From Chloroflexota bacterium (lineage in GTDB: Bacteria; Chloroflexota; Anaerolineae; Anaerolineales; Anaerolineaceae), in contig JAAZKE010000010.1 of NCBI GenBank assembly GCA_012799995.1, forward strand, positions 17,385-81,384: a DNA stretch of 64,000 nt, written 5' to 3'. How positions within the stretch are numbered: position 1 is the first letter of the stretch; the number at the start of each line of letters is the position of its first letter. A model generated the notes under the pieces. That model saw nothing but the letters and a program-made list of their open reading frames with translations. It was not told where the DNA came from and searched no databases. Shown here piece after piece: positions 49,304 to 59,674 of this stretch. The position numbers and the translations under genes were made by a program.

Positions 49304-50553
49304 CCAATAAAGATCAGGGCAGCAAGGAAGTGCTGGCTTTAATCCCGGCACGAGGCGGTTCAAAGGGAATTCCTCATAAAAATATCAAAGAATTTGCCGG
49401 TCATCCATTGATTGCCTACTCGATTGCTGCTGCACAGCAGTCAAACCTGGTCACTCGCATCATCGTTTCTACCGATGACGAAGAAATTGCTGCAATTGCC
49501 CGCAAACTGGGTGCAGAAACGCCTTTCTTGCGACCGGATGAATTTTCAGGGGATCATGCTTTGGATTTACCGGTTTTTCAGCATGCGTGCGAATGGCTGG
49601 CTGAGCATGAGAATTACCACCCAGATATCGTAATACAGCTGCGCCCTACCTCGCCAATACGCCCGGTTGGGTTGATCGATGAGGCAATTCAGATTCTGTT
49701 GGATCATCCGGAAGCTGATTCAGTGCGTGGCGTGGTTCCTGCGGGAGAAAATCCCTATAAGATGTGGCAGATTGACCCGGAAAGCGGACAAATGCATGGC
49801 CTGTTGCAGCTTGACGGGGTGGATGAACCCTATAACGCGCCACGGCAATTACTGCCTAAAAGCTATTGGCAGACCGGTCATATTGATGCAATTCGACCGG
49901 AACGGACGTTTCTGGCTGGCGACTCAATGAGCGGAAAAGTGGTTTTTCCGATTTTTATCGACCCGAAGTTCACTGTCGATATTGATAAACCGGAAGACTG
50001 GAAACGCTATGAAAAGGTCGTGTATTATGGTGGCTTGGATATGGTTTATCCGGAACGAAAACGTCGCCCGCTTCCAGCCAAAACAAAGCTGGTCGTGATG
50101 GATTTTGATGGGGTAATGACGGATGATCTGGTGTATACCGATCAGTCCGGCGTTGAATCAGTGGCTTGCAGTCGCGGTGATGGCATTGGAATTTGGCTGC
50201 TGAAAAAAAATAATATCGTCCCAATCGTGATTTCGAGTGAGATGAATCCGGTTGTGCAGATGAGAACGCAAAAACTGGGGATCGAATCCTTTCAGGGAAC
50301 GCTGGATAAAGCCGGCGTGCTAAATAAATATCTTGCGGATCATGAGATCAGCGCTGATGAAACCGTCTATATCGGGAATGACATTAATGATTTACAATGT
50401 TTCCCGCTGGTTGCCTGCGCATTTACGCCATCTGATGCGCATCCAATCGTAAAAGGCTTTGCGGATATTGTCTTGCAGCACCCGGGAGGAAAGGGCGCTG
50501 TACGTGAACTGTCTGAAATCATTGTGGAGAAAAATGAGGAATCTAATGGCTAA
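49297..50553 (+). CDS. Acylneuraminate (CMP-nonulosonate) cytidylyltransferase fused to KdsC-like HAD phosphatase
   Basis: LALIPARGGSKGIPHKNIKEFAGHPLIAYSI; C-terminal KLVVMDFDGVMTDDLVYTDQSG...YIGNDINDLQCFPLV. Confidence 0.93.
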   Translation: MVANKDQGSKEVLALIPARGGSKGIPHKNIKEFAGHPLIAYSIAAAQQSNLVTRIIVSTDDEEIAAIARKLGAETPFLRPDEFSGDHALDLPVFQHACEWLAEHENYHPDIVIQLRPTSPIRPVGLIDEAIQILLDHPEADSVRGVVPAGENPYKMWQIDPESGQMHGLLQLDGVDEPYNAPRQLLPKSYWQTGHIDAIRPERTFLAGDSMSGKVVFPIFIDPKFTVDIDKPEDWKRYEKVVYYGGLDMVYPERKRRPLPAKTKLVVMDFDGVMTDDLVYTDQSGVESVACSRGDGIGIWLLKKNNIVPIVISSEMNPVVQMRTQKLGIESFQGTLDKAGVLNKYLADHEISADETVYIGNDINDLQCFPLVACAFTPSDAHPIVKGFADIVLQHPGGKGAVRELSEIIVEKNEESNG

Positions 50554-51421
50554 ACAAGTGAAACTGGGAAACAGATTAGTTGGAAAAGGACAACCTACTT
50601 ATATTGTTGCGGAAATCGGGATCAATCATAATGGCGACCTGGAAATTGCCAAAAAAATGATCAGAGCTGCCAGCGAATCCGGGGTGAATGCAGTTAAATT
50701 CCAAAAAAGAACCCCTGAGATTTGTGTCCCTGTCGCAGAGCAAACGAAAATGCGTGACACTCCCTGGGGATATATGACTTATCTGGATTATCGTCGGCGT
50801 GTTGAATTTGGTGAGAAGGAATATCAGGAAATCGATGCCCTATGTAAAGAGCTGGGTATCGACTGGTTCGCTTCGGTTTGGGATGAAGATTCAATTGACT
50901 TTTTGGAAGGCTTTAACCCAATTGCCTACAAAATCCCCTCTGCCGCTTTGACAGACCATGAAATGATAAAGAAATTAATCAGTATCGGGCGACCGATGAT
51001 CCTTTCTACTGGAATGTCAACGATGGAACAAATTCGCGGTACCATCGCACTGTTTGAAGGCTGCGATAACCTGATTATTACCCATACCACCAGTACTTAT
51101 CCCTGCGATCCGGAAGAGCTTAACTTGATGATGATTCCTAAACTGATCGAGGAGTTTGATTTCCCGATTGGGTATTCCGGTCATGAAGTGGGGTTAATTC
51201 CATCCGTCGTTTCGGTTGCTTTGGGCGCCTGCCTGGTGGAGCGTCATCTCACGTTGGATCGCGCGATGTGGGGTACGGATCAGGCCGCTTCGGTAGAACC
51301 AGTGGGAATGGCACGGCTCGTTAAATACATTCGCGTGACAGAGAAATCTCTGGGAGACGGCGTGAAACGGGTCTATGACAAGGAGCTGCCGATTCTGGCA
51401 AAACTGAGACGCGTAAAATAA
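50546..51421 (+). CDS. N-acetylneuraminate synthase family protein (NeuB/LegI-like)
   Basis: YIVAEIGINHNGDLEIAKKMIRAA; AYKIPSAALTDHEMI; STGMSTMEQI; GYSGHEVGLIPSVVSVALGA. Start refined to ATG 50546. Confidence 0.94.
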   Translation: MAKQVKLGNRLVGKGQPTYIVAEIGINHNGDLEIAKKMIRAASESGVNAVKFQKRTPEICVPVAEQTKMRDTPWGYMTYLDYRRRVEFGEKEYQEIDALCKELGIDWFASVWDEDSIDFLEGFNPIAYKIPSAALTDHEMIKKLISIGRPMILSTGMSTMEQIRGTIALFEGCDNLIITHTTSTYPCDPEELNLMMIPKLIEEFDFPIGYSGHEVGLIPSVVSVALGACLVERHLTLDRAMWGTDQAASVEPVGMARLVKYIRVTEKSLGDGVKRVYDKELPILAKLRRVK

Positions 51422-51433
51422 AACGATTCTGTC

Positions 51434-53065
51434 ATGACGAATCAAACGAAAAAGCGCTCTTTTTTCAAGAGAATTGCCGACTTTTCATCTCGCAGTGAAA
51501 CAGATCGGTTTAACGCACAAAAATTTGCTGCCATTAATCAGCAGACAAAACAAACCAGCACAGAGGAAAATCGACCTGTGCTGGTTTTTAACGCTTCGAC
51601 ACGATTGACGCGCACCAGTCTCAACGCTGCCTTTGCCTGGTTGATGGCAGCCGGCTTACGCGTGCAGGGAATCCCGACCCCATTTTTGGTTTGTCGGGCA
51701 GGGTTGCAGCCCTGCCTGCTTGGTACGGACAAAACTGATATCACTGCTGCGCTGCCATGCCGAGACTGTATTCGCCTGTCAGATCAAATGTATCGTGGGA
51801 TGGAGACGATTCCCCTTCGCTATCAGGAAGATCCGGTGGTGTTTAATGAAGTAGAGGGATTGGAATCCGAAGCTCTGCTGCGCTACAGCTATCAGGATGT
51901 TCCTCTGGGAGAGCTCACGACACCCTCAGTGCGTTGGATCATGCGCCGGCATCATCTATCTGGCGATGAAACAGCGCTGAAACTCCAGCGTCTCTACATC
52001 CTCTCTGCATGGAGCGTCTATCGCCAGGCAAAGAGTTGGATCGAAACCAATCAACCGCGCGCAATCGTAGTCTTCAATGGACTTCAATACCCCGAAGCAA
52101 CGGTGCGCTGGATTGGCAAATCGATGGGGATTCCTACCTTCACACACGAAATTGGATTGATGCCCGAAACGGCATTTTTCACCGAAGGAGAGGCAACCGC
52201 TACACCGATCCTGCTGCCAGATGATTTCCGAATGAATGAAGAACGCAACAATCGTCTGGATCAATACTTGAATGATCGGATGCAGGGGCAGTTCAAGACA
52301 GCAGGCGTGCAATTCTGGCCTGACATGATGGGACTTACACCGGAATTTTGGGCGCTTGCCAGATCTTTTCGTCAGATTGTGCCGGTCTTTACCAATGTTG
52401 TTTTTGATACCAGTCAAAAACATGCCAATGTGCTGTTTGAGAGCATGTTTGAGTGGCTGGATGAAGTGAAAAAACTGGCGGAGCAAAATTCGGATACTTT
52501 TTTTGTGATTCGTGCGCATCCGGATGAAATTCGCCCTGGCAAGGAATCATTGGAGACGGTAGCAGAATGGGTGAAAACCTCTCAGGTGACTCACCTGCCC
52601 AACGTTCTGTTTATTGCTCCAGATCAGTTTTTCAGCTCCTACGATTTGATTCGGATTTCAAAGTTCGTGATGATTTACAACTCAACCATCGGCTTGGAAG
52701 CTGCTGCCATGGGACGCCCGGTGCTGTCCGCTGGCAAGTCGCGCTTCACGCCGTATCCGATCAGCTATTTCCCGGACTCAAAAGCAGCCTATCTGCAGCT
52801 GGCGCAGGAATTGTTGACTTCAGTCGAATGGAATACCCCTGCTGAATTTAAAGAGAACGCCAGAAGGTTCCTGTATTATCAGTTTTTTCATACGGCACTT
52901 GACTTCAGCGCGTATATTTCGCCTGACCCGGTTTGGAATGGGTATGTACGTTTGAAAGATTTTCAGGCTGCTGATCTCACACCGGAAAAAAATGAAACAA
53001 TGAAAATTCTTACACAGGGTATTTTGACTGGCAGCCCTTTTGTGCTCCCAGCTCGGGAATCATAA
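51434..53065 (+). CDS. Capsular polysaccharide-type (KpsC/KpsS-like) glycosyltransferase, uncertain
   Basis: C-terminal FFVIRAHPDEIRPGKESLETVAEWV...NVLFIAPDQFFSSYDLIRISKFVMIYNSTIGLEAAAMGRPVLSAG resembles capsule biosynthesis/Kdo-transferase-like proteins. Confidence 0.65.
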   Translation: MTNQTKKRSFFKRIADFSSRSETDRFNAQKFAAINQQTKQTSTEENRPVLVFNASTRLTRTSLNAAFAWLMAAGLRVQGIPTPFLVCRAGLQPCLLGTDKTDITAALPCRDCIRLSDQMYRGMETIPLRYQEDPVVFNEVEGLESEALLRYSYQDVPLGELTTPSVRWIMRRHHLSGDETALKLQRLYILSAWSVYRQAKSWIETNQPRAIVVFNGLQYPEATVRWIGKSMGIPTFTHEIGLMPETAFFTEGEATATPILLPDDFRMNEERNNRLDQYLNDRMQGQFKTAGVQFWPDMMGLTPEFWALARSFRQIVPVFTNVVFDTSQKHANVLFESMFEWLDEVKKLAEQNSDTFFVIRAHPDEIRPGKESLETVAEWVKTSQVTHLPNVLFIAPDQFFSSYDLIRISKFVMIYNSTIGLEAAAMGRPVLSAGKSRFTPYPISYFPDSKAAYLQLAQELLTSVEWNTPAEFKENARRFLYYQFFHTALDFSAYISPDPVWNGYVRLKDFQAADLTPEKNETMKILTQGILTGSPFVLPARES

Positions 53066-53150
53066 AACCATATAATCAGATATATGATAAATTTGGAAAT
53101 TAAGAGCGTTTATTGAATTTGAAACTCAATCACATGGAAGGAAGAAAAAT

Positions 53151-53828
53151 ATGAAAATCGCAGCTTTTGTCCCAATGCGGCATAAATCAGTTCGAGTGAA
53201 AGGCAAGAATTACCGCATGCTTGCCGGAAAACCGTTGTTTCATCACATCATTGAAGCATTGCTGGAAGTACCCGAGATTGATGAAGTGGTAGTGGATACT
53301 GACAGCCCTGTTGTCGTTGAGGGCTTACACGAGGTTTTCCCGACCGTAAAAACGTTGCTGCGGCCGGAAGCGCTGCGCGCGGATGATGTGCCTATGAATG
53401 AGATTCTGATCCATGATACCGAGCAGATCTCAGCAGATTATTATTTCCAAACTCACAGCACCAATCCCCTTTTGAAAGCGGAAACCATCTCCAAAGCGAT
53501 TCAGGCGTTCATGGAAAAATCGTATTTGTATGACTGCATGTTTTCGGTAACACGGGTTCAAAAACGGTTTTGGGATGAACTGGCACGTCCGATCAATCAC
53601 AACGCTGCAATCCTGCTGCGTACCCAGGATCTTCCACCAATCTACGAGGAAAATTCCTGTATGTATCTGTTCACGCGCGACATCCTGATGCGGCGACGAA
53701 CGCGGATTGGTGACCGTCCGCTGATGTATGAAATTCCGGCGATTGAAGCCCAGGATATCGATGATGAAACCGAGTTTAATATCACTGAACTGCTGATGCG
53801 TCTTCGCCAGGATGGCAAATTGCAGTAA
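53151..53828 (+). CDS. Acylneuraminate cytidylyltransferase family protein (second copy, unfused)
   Basis: IAAFVPMRHKSVRVKGKNYRMLAGKPLFHHIIEAL; DYYFQTHSTNPLLKAETISKAI. Confidence 0.9.
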   Translation: MKIAAFVPMRHKSVRVKGKNYRMLAGKPLFHHIIEALLEVPEIDEVVVDTDSPVVVEGLHEVFPTVKTLLRPEALRADDVPMNEILIHDTEQISADYYFQTHSTNPLLKAETISKAIQAFMEKSYLYDCMFSVTRVQKRFWDELARPINHNAAILLRTQDLPPIYEENSCMYLFTRDILMRRRTRIGDRPLMYEIPAIEAQDIDDETEFNITELLMRLRQDGKLQ

Positions 53829-53905
53829 ATATTTATTGAAGTTATAATCGATTTGGGTTTCGCATATATCGAAAAATTACGATTGTTTCTAATCGGAGGG
53901 TTTGA

Positions 53906-54883
53906 ATGCAACATACTGTTTTATTGACTGCACCCTACATGATGTCTTCGGTTGAACGTTTTCGCAAGGTGATCGAAGGCTATTACGGGATCAAAATGAT
54001 TGTTCCCAAGGTGCAGCAAAAACTGAATGAAGAAGAGATTTTATCGTACGCCGGGCAGTTTGACGGGACGATTTGTGGTGATGATATTTATTCGGAACGT
54101 GTCATTCAGGGATGTCTGCCGCGTCTCAAAGTGATCTCCAAATGGGGAACCGGCATTGACGCGATCGATAAACCGGCAGCAATCCGTCTCGGTGTTGTCG
54201 TAGGAAATACGTTGAATGCTTTCACAATTCCGGTTTCCGAAACGGCGATCGGTTATATGCTCTCTTTCGTTCGAGGGTTGCAGTCTATGAACATCAGCAT
54301 GCACGAGGGAATTTGGAATAAACCTCCGATAACCACCCTTTCCGAATGCACAGTCGGAATCGTGGGTGTTGGCAATATTGGCCAGGCGATTGTTCGCAGG
54401 ATTCATCCTTTCGGCTGCAGAATCCTGGTCAATGACATCGCTCCAATCAAACCGGATTTCCTGATTGAGCATCGCATTGAAGCGGTTGATTTGAAGACAT
54501 TGTTGCAGCAGTCCGACATCGTTACGATGCATACCGATTTGAATCCCACCAGCCGTCATTTGATTAATGCGGAGACGCTCAGCTATATGAAGCCAACTGC
54601 CCTTCTGATCAATACTTCGCGTGGGCCGGTGGTGGATGAAACCGCTTTGGCTGAGGCACTGCAGGCGAAACAGATAGGTGGAGCGGCACTGGATGTGTTC
54701 GAAGTCGAACCTCTTCCTGCTGATTCACCGCTACGGAGTATGGATAATGTTATGCTGGCACCGCATAACTCCAACTTCAGCCCAATGGCATGCGAGCGAA
54801 TTCACTGGAATACGATTAAAAACTGCCTTGAACCTCTTGGTTACGACGTGTCCAAGCTGGAGGAACTTAAGAAAACCATCTAA
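53906..54883 (+). CDS. D-isomer-specific 2-hydroxyacid dehydrogenase (phosphoglycerate dehydrogenase-like)
   Basis: TVGIVGVGNIGQAIVRRIHPFGCRILVND; LLINTSRGPVVDETALAEALQ; GGAALDVFEVEPLP. Confidence 0.93.
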   Translation: MQHTVLLTAPYMMSSVERFRKVIEGYYGIKMIVPKVQQKLNEEEILSYAGQFDGTICGDDIYSERVIQGCLPRLKVISKWGTGIDAIDKPAAIRLGVVVGNTLNAFTIPVSETAIGYMLSFVRGLQSMNISMHEGIWNKPPITTLSECTVGIVGVGNIGQAIVRRIHPFGCRILVNDIAPIKPDFLIEHRIEAVDLKTLLQQSDIVTMHTDLNPTSRHLINAETLSYMKPTALLINTSRGPVVDETALAEALQAKQIGGAALDVFEVEPLPADSPLRSMDNVMLAPHNSNFSPMACERIHWNTIKNCLEPLGYDVSKLEELKKTI

Positions 54884-54903
54884 TCGAGGTTTTTCTATTC
54901 ATT

Positions 54904-55716
54904 ATGAATCGAGCCAAAGAAGTCCTGAAGAACAAGCTGCCAAACGGACTCCTGCAGGGAGTTCGTGATGCCTATGATGGAATCCAGCGAATTGGCAATA
55001 TCCCGCAGGCATATTGGAACCCGGTCCGGAAGGCTTCGATGGAACAGCTTGTGCAGTTGAAAGACATTCATAAGGGTGAGCGCTGTTTCATCCTTGGCAA
55101 TGGGCCGAGCCTGAAAGACACCGATTTGAAAAAGCTGAAAGATGAATATACCTTTGGGCTTAACCGGATCTATCTGGCTTTCTCCGAAATGGGGTTTCAA
55201 ACCAGTTATTACCTTTGTGTCAACGATCTGGTCGTAGAGCAGACTGCTGACGACATTCAGGCGCTGAAGATGCCGCGTTTTGTTACGGTTCGAGCGATGA
55301 AGTGGCTCAAACCAGAGGATGACCTCTATTTCCTGTACTCAACCTACACCGGGAAAACCTTTGCCAAAGACCTGCGAAAACGATTGTGGGAAGGGACAAC
55401 AGTCACCTACATAGCACTACAGACTGCTTTTTACCTTGGCTTCAGTCAGGTGATCCTGATAGGTGTTGATCACAGTTTTTCCACTAAGGGGAAACCAAAC
55501 ACCACCATCGTATCTCAGGGGGATGATCCCAATCATTTCAACCCGGGTTATTTTGGCAAAGGGTTCCGCTGGCAGCTGCCGGATTTGGAAACCTCCGAAA
55601 TCGCCTATGAGCTGGCACGCGAGACTTACAAGGAGGCTGGCAGGGAAGTTTTGGATGCGACAATTGGCGGAAAACTGCAGATTTTCCCCAAAGTCGCATA
55701 CGACTCCCTCTTCTAA
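54904..55716 (+). CDS. DUF115/Maf-like (MptE-like fold) protein, candidate glycosyltransferase
   Basis: GERCFILGNGPSLKDTDLKKLKDEYTFGLNRIYLAF; YIALQTAFYLGFSQVILIGVDHSF. Confidence 0.8.
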   Translation: MNRAKEVLKNKLPNGLLQGVRDAYDGIQRIGNIPQAYWNPVRKASMEQLVQLKDIHKGERCFILGNGPSLKDTDLKKLKDEYTFGLNRIYLAFSEMGFQTSYYLCVNDLVVEQTADDIQALKMPRFVTVRAMKWLKPEDDLYFLYSTYTGKTFAKDLRKRLWEGTTVTYIALQTAFYLGFSQVILIGVDHSFSTKGKPNTTIVSQGDDPNHFNPGYFGKGFRWQLPDLETSEIAYELARETYKEAGREVLDATIGGKLQIFPKVAYDSLF

Positions 55717-55722
55717 AATCTT

Positions 55723-56691
55723 ATGGGGCTGCCCACAATTTCGGTTGTAACTCCTTCTTTTAATCAGCAAAAATATCTTGAAAAAACATTGCTGTCGGTT
55801 TTGAATCAGAGCTATCCGGCGACTGAATACTTTGTGATGGATGGTGGCTCAACTGATGGCAGTCTGGAAATTATTAAAAAATATCAGGATCAGATCACGG
55901 GATGGGTGTCAGCTGCGGATTCCGGACAGGCGGATGCGATCAATCAGGGGTTTGCCCGTTGCACTGGTGAGGTCTTTGCATGGATCAATTCCGATGATTT
56001 TTATCTCAAAGGCGCCTTCCAAAAAGCGGCTGAATTTTTCAGCGATCACCCTGATGTTGATCTTGTTTATGGAGATGTGATTTCGGTTGATGAGGCTGAA
56101 AACATCATCAATGTGATGCGGTTTTCTTCCTATGGTAGGGATGACTTGTTGACATTTCATATCATCAGCCAACCCGGCGTCTTTTTTCGTCGCTCTGTCT
56201 GGGAACAAACTGGTGGCTTGGATCTGAGCTACAAATTGATGCTGGACCATGAGCTTTGGATTCGCATGATGAAAACCGGAAAAATGGCTTATCTGCCGAT
56301 CCCGCTGGCAGCGGCAAGGTTTCATGATGAGGCAAAAAATATTGCCCAGGCAGCTGGTTTTGGGAAAGAAGCGTTTCGCATCCTGAATAAATATAAAAGG
56401 GATGGGGAAACACTATCCGAAAGACAGCTTATGAGTGGCGCATTTCTGGTGGATGCATTCTATCTTTCGAATGCCGGACATCCTGCCGAGGCGCTCAACC
56501 AATACTGGCAGGCTTTCAAGTTAGACCCCAGCCGTACCCTTCGGGATTGGCGTCGGATCGCGCTGACAATTCTGATGAAAATCAACCCAGCCCTGGCACA
56601 AAAGCTTTATTCAAAACAGGTGCAGCAAAGAATGAACAGTCTGAAAGGTTTTCAATCTCTGCTCGATTCTTCTACGGATGGTGGGGAATGA
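55723..56691 (+). CDS. Family 2 glycosyltransferase
   Basis: ISVVTPSFNQQKYLEKTLLSVLNQSYPATEYFVMDGGSTDGS; GQADAINQGFARCTGEVFAWINSDD. Confidence 0.95.
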   Translation: MGLPTISVVTPSFNQQKYLEKTLLSVLNQSYPATEYFVMDGGSTDGSLEIIKKYQDQITGWVSAADSGQADAINQGFARCTGEVFAWINSDDFYLKGAFQKAAEFFSDHPDVDLVYGDVISVDEAENIINVMRFSSYGRDDLLTFHIISQPGVFFRRSVWEQTGGLDLSYKLMLDHELWIRMMKTGKMAYLPIPLAAARFHDEAKNIAQAAGFGKEAFRILNKYKRDGETLSERQLMSGAFLVDAFYLSNAGHPAEALNQYWQAFKLDPSRTLRDWRRIALTILMKINPALAQKLYSKQVQQRMNSLKGFQSLLDSSTDGGE

Positions 56692-58193
56692 CCGGGAACA
56701 GAGACCGGAGCAGCACTGTCGAAATACTGTTGTTGCTGGTGATCCTTGCAGCGGGATTTGCGGTACGGGTGTATGACCTGAAAGACCCGCCGCTTGATTT
56801 CCACGCCACGCGTCAGTTGCGTTCAGCAATCCTCTCCAGAGCTTTTTACTATCAGGACGCTTCCAATGCGGATTTGTCACTGGTCAGCCAGAGCAAAACG
56901 CTGGCACAACTCGAAACGTATGAACCCCCGATCATGGAGTGGCTGGTTTCGCGCGTCAATTTAATGATTGGACAGGATGTTTTTTGGACAGGGCGCATTT
57001 TCAGCGCATTTTTCTGGTCGCTGGGCGGGCTCTTCCTGTATCTCATCGTACAAAAACTGGCATCGGGATGGAGCGGCCTGATTAGTTTGTTGATTTATTT
57101 TTTCCTGCCAATGAGTGTCATCATGAGCCGCTCATTTCAACCGGATCCGTGGATGTGTTGTTGGGTAATCGTGTTCGCCTGGAGTTGCCTGCGTTGGACG
57201 GGCGACCCTTCCTGGGGAAATACCGCGCTTTGCGGCATGCTTGGAGCGATTGCGATTCTCTCCAAGCTGTTTGCGGTTTTCTTCGTCGCCATCATGTTTC
57301 TGGGCGCTTTGCTGGGAATGGTGCGTAAACCAGATTTCGCAAAAACGTTACTCAAAGGTATGGTTGCCGGAATCATCATGGTAACTCCTGCCTTCATCTA
57401 TTATTTGCTGCAAAATACAGACGCATCCGCCAGTTTCTGGTCAACCTGGGTAGTATCCCTTTCTGGATTGATTGGGACGGGTGAATTTTATGCCCGCTGG
57501 ATTGCCATGATTAAAGGAATCACCGGCCTGATTCTGCCACTCCTCGCCATTTGCGGCGTTATTTTAATGGAAACCAGATATTTTCCCGTCTTCACCGGAT
57601 GGTGGGTTGGCGTTCTGATCTTTGGGCTGGTTTTTCCCTACCAGACGATTACACATGAATACTATAGCCTGATCCTGATTCCGCTGGTGGCGATCAGCGT
57701 AGCCCCAATTCTGCAATTGATCGTTGAGAAAGCTGCTACCTCACGAAAATGGACTCAATATGGCATTGGGATTGCCGTTTCGTTGGCAGCGTTTTATGGC
57801 GCCTATGCAGCTATGGGAACATTACGCGCGACTGATTATGGATTGGAACCGGCAAGCTGGCGAAAGGTGGCTGATGCCATTCCGCAAGATGAGCTATTTA
57901 TCGCTTTGACAGGGGATTATGGGATGCGACTCAATTATTTTGGCTGGCGTTCACCCTCTCGGATGTGGCCGGACGCTAACGATGTTGCGCTGGCAACCTT
58001 GCAGGGGAAACCGCAGGAGGGTTTTGAAAGCTTTTTCGCTGCGCAAACGGAAGGGATGAAGTACTTCCTGATAACAGCGGATACGGAACTGGCTCGTCAA
58101 CCGCTGTTGCAGCAGGCATTGGAACGCTTCCCGATCTATCGCGAGGGGAATGGCTTTAAACTGTATAATTTGTCTGAATTGAGTGCTCCGTGA
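56688..58193 (+). CDS. GT39-like integral membrane glycosyltransferase
   Basis: Many TM helices; YDLKDPPLDFHATRQLRSAIL near N-terminus. ATG at 56688 overlaps the preceding stop (ATGA). Confidence 0.82.
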   Translation: MTGNRDRSSTVEILLLLVILAAGFAVRVYDLKDPPLDFHATRQLRSAILSRAFYYQDASNADLSLVSQSKTLAQLETYEPPIMEWLVSRVNLMIGQDVFWTGRIFSAFFWSLGGLFLYLIVQKLASGWSGLISLLIYFFLPMSVIMSRSFQPDPWMCCWVIVFAWSCLRWTGDPSWGNTALCGMLGAIAILSKLFAVFFVAIMFLGALLGMVRKPDFAKTLLKGMVAGIIMVTPAFIYYLLQNTDASASFWSTWVVSLSGLIGTGEFYARWIAMIKGITGLILPLLAICGVILMETRYFPVFTGWWVGVLIFGLVFPYQTITHEYYSLILIPLVAISVAPILQLIVEKAATSRKWTQYGIGIAVSLAAFYGAYAAMGTLRATDYGLEPASWRKVADAIPQDELFIALTGDYGMRLNYFGWRSPSRMWPDANDVALATLQGKPQEGFESFFAAQTEGMKYFLITADTELARQPLLQQALERFPIYREGNGFKLYNLSELSAP

Positions 58194-59674
58194 AGCCACA
58201 ATCGACATTTACCACACTTCATAAAATCATCCTGATCGTTTTGTTCATGGTCGCGATTGGAATTCGGATGTACGATTTCGATGATCCGCCGCTTGATTTT
58301 CACCCTGCCCGTCAGCTGCATTCGGCCTTGATGGCGCGCGGTTTTTACCTCGATACGGGTGGAAACCTGCCGAGAAAAACTGCCGAGTATATGCACGAAG
58401 CGATGATGCGTGGCATGCAGGAACCCTGGATTGAACCGCCGATCATGGAAAGAATTACTGCTTATGCCTATCAGCTTGCCGGTGATGCCGATCTGCGAAT
58501 CCCGCGCGGAATTGCCATTTTTTTCTGGATCCTGGGTGGCGTCGGATTGGCGTTTTTGGCTGCCGGGTCTTTTTCTTCCACAGGCGTAATTGCCCTCTGT
58601 GCTTTCTACCTGTTTTTCCCCTACAACGTGATCGCCAGCCGTTCATTTCAACCTGAGCCGTTGATGCTTTGCCTGATCATTTGGGGGCTGTATGCGCTGG
58701 TGAGCTGGTTGGATCGACCTGGATTTTGGCGTGCGCTGCTCGCCGGTGTGTTGATCGGTCTGGCAATCCTGGTGAAACAGGTAGCCGTATTTCCTCTGGC
58801 GCTGGCAGGCTTTGCGATGATCATCTCGCAAAAGTCGTTTAGGAGCGTATTGAAACGGCCGGATTTCTGGATCTTTATCGCGCTGGTAATCATACCGGTT
58901 GCAGCCTACAACATTTGGGGCATCTGGGGCGCAGGGTTTTTACGGCAGCAGTTTCAGGGTCGATTTTTCCTGGCTGAACTGATCAATCCAGCTTTCTACA
59001 TTCGCTGGATTCGCATGATCGACCAGGTTTTCGCAGTTGCGTTTTTTATCCTGACGATGCTCGGTCTTTTGGTGGTAAAAAACAGCAAGCTGAGAGCCAT
59101 ATGCCTTGGATATATGGGAGGGTATCTTCTCTACGGTCTGGTTCTGCCACATCATATCGGTACCCATGATTATTACCAGCTGCTGATTATGCCGGTAGTT
59201 GCGATCGGGTTTGGCAGCATGATTGATGCAATTTATGAGCGACTGAAGACACCGGGTTGGTTGCCTGGTATTTTGTTAGCAGGGCTCTGCGGCTGGTGGC
59301 TTGCTGACAGTGTTATCACCATGAATCGCCAGGATTACCGTGCCTGGCCGGAACGATGGCAAACGCTGACACCCATGCTTGAGCCTTACTCCGGACAGAT
59401 CAATACCATTGGCATCATGGAGGATTACGGTGCAGGAATGATTTATTGGGGATTAAAGACTCCAATGATCTGGGACACGCCTGTCGAAGCTCTCCCCGCT
59501 TCAGAAGCCGATCAGCGTATCCGCTCAGCCATGATCAACCGTGAGTATTTGATGGTAACAGACTTATCTCGCTTTTATACTCAGGTAAAATTGCAGCGTT
59601 GGTTGAATGAAAATGCCGAACTGGTGAGTTCGGAACCCGATTACCTGATTTATCGTATGGATTTGAATGAATAG
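58190..59674 (+). CDS. GT39-like integral membrane glycosyltransferase (paralog of preceding gene)
   Basis: YDFDDPPLDFHPARQLHSALMARGFY parallels the upstream gene; GTG start overlaps the preceding stop. Confidence 0.82.
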   Translation: MKPQSTFTTLHKIILIVLFMVAIGIRMYDFDDPPLDFHPARQLHSALMARGFYLDTGGNLPRKTAEYMHEAMMRGMQEPWIEPPIMERITAYAYQLAGDADLRIPRGIAIFFWILGGVGLAFLAAGSFSSTGVIALCAFYLFFPYNVIASRSFQPEPLMLCLIIWGLYALVSWLDRPGFWRALLAGVLIGLAILVKQVAVFPLALAGFAMIISQKSFRSVLKRPDFWIFIALVIIPVAAYNIWGIWGAGFLRQQFQGRFFLAELINPAFYIRWIRMIDQVFAVAFFILTMLGLLVVKNSKLRAICLGYMGGYLLYGLVLPHHIGTHDYYQLLIMPVVAIGFGSMIDAIYERLKTPGWLPGILLAGLCGWWLADSVITMNRQDYRAWPERWQTLTPMLEPYSGQINTIGIMEDYGAGMIYWGLKTPMIWDTPVEALPASEADQRIRSAMINREYLMVTDLSRFYTQVKLQRWLNENAELVSSEPDYLIYRMDLNE

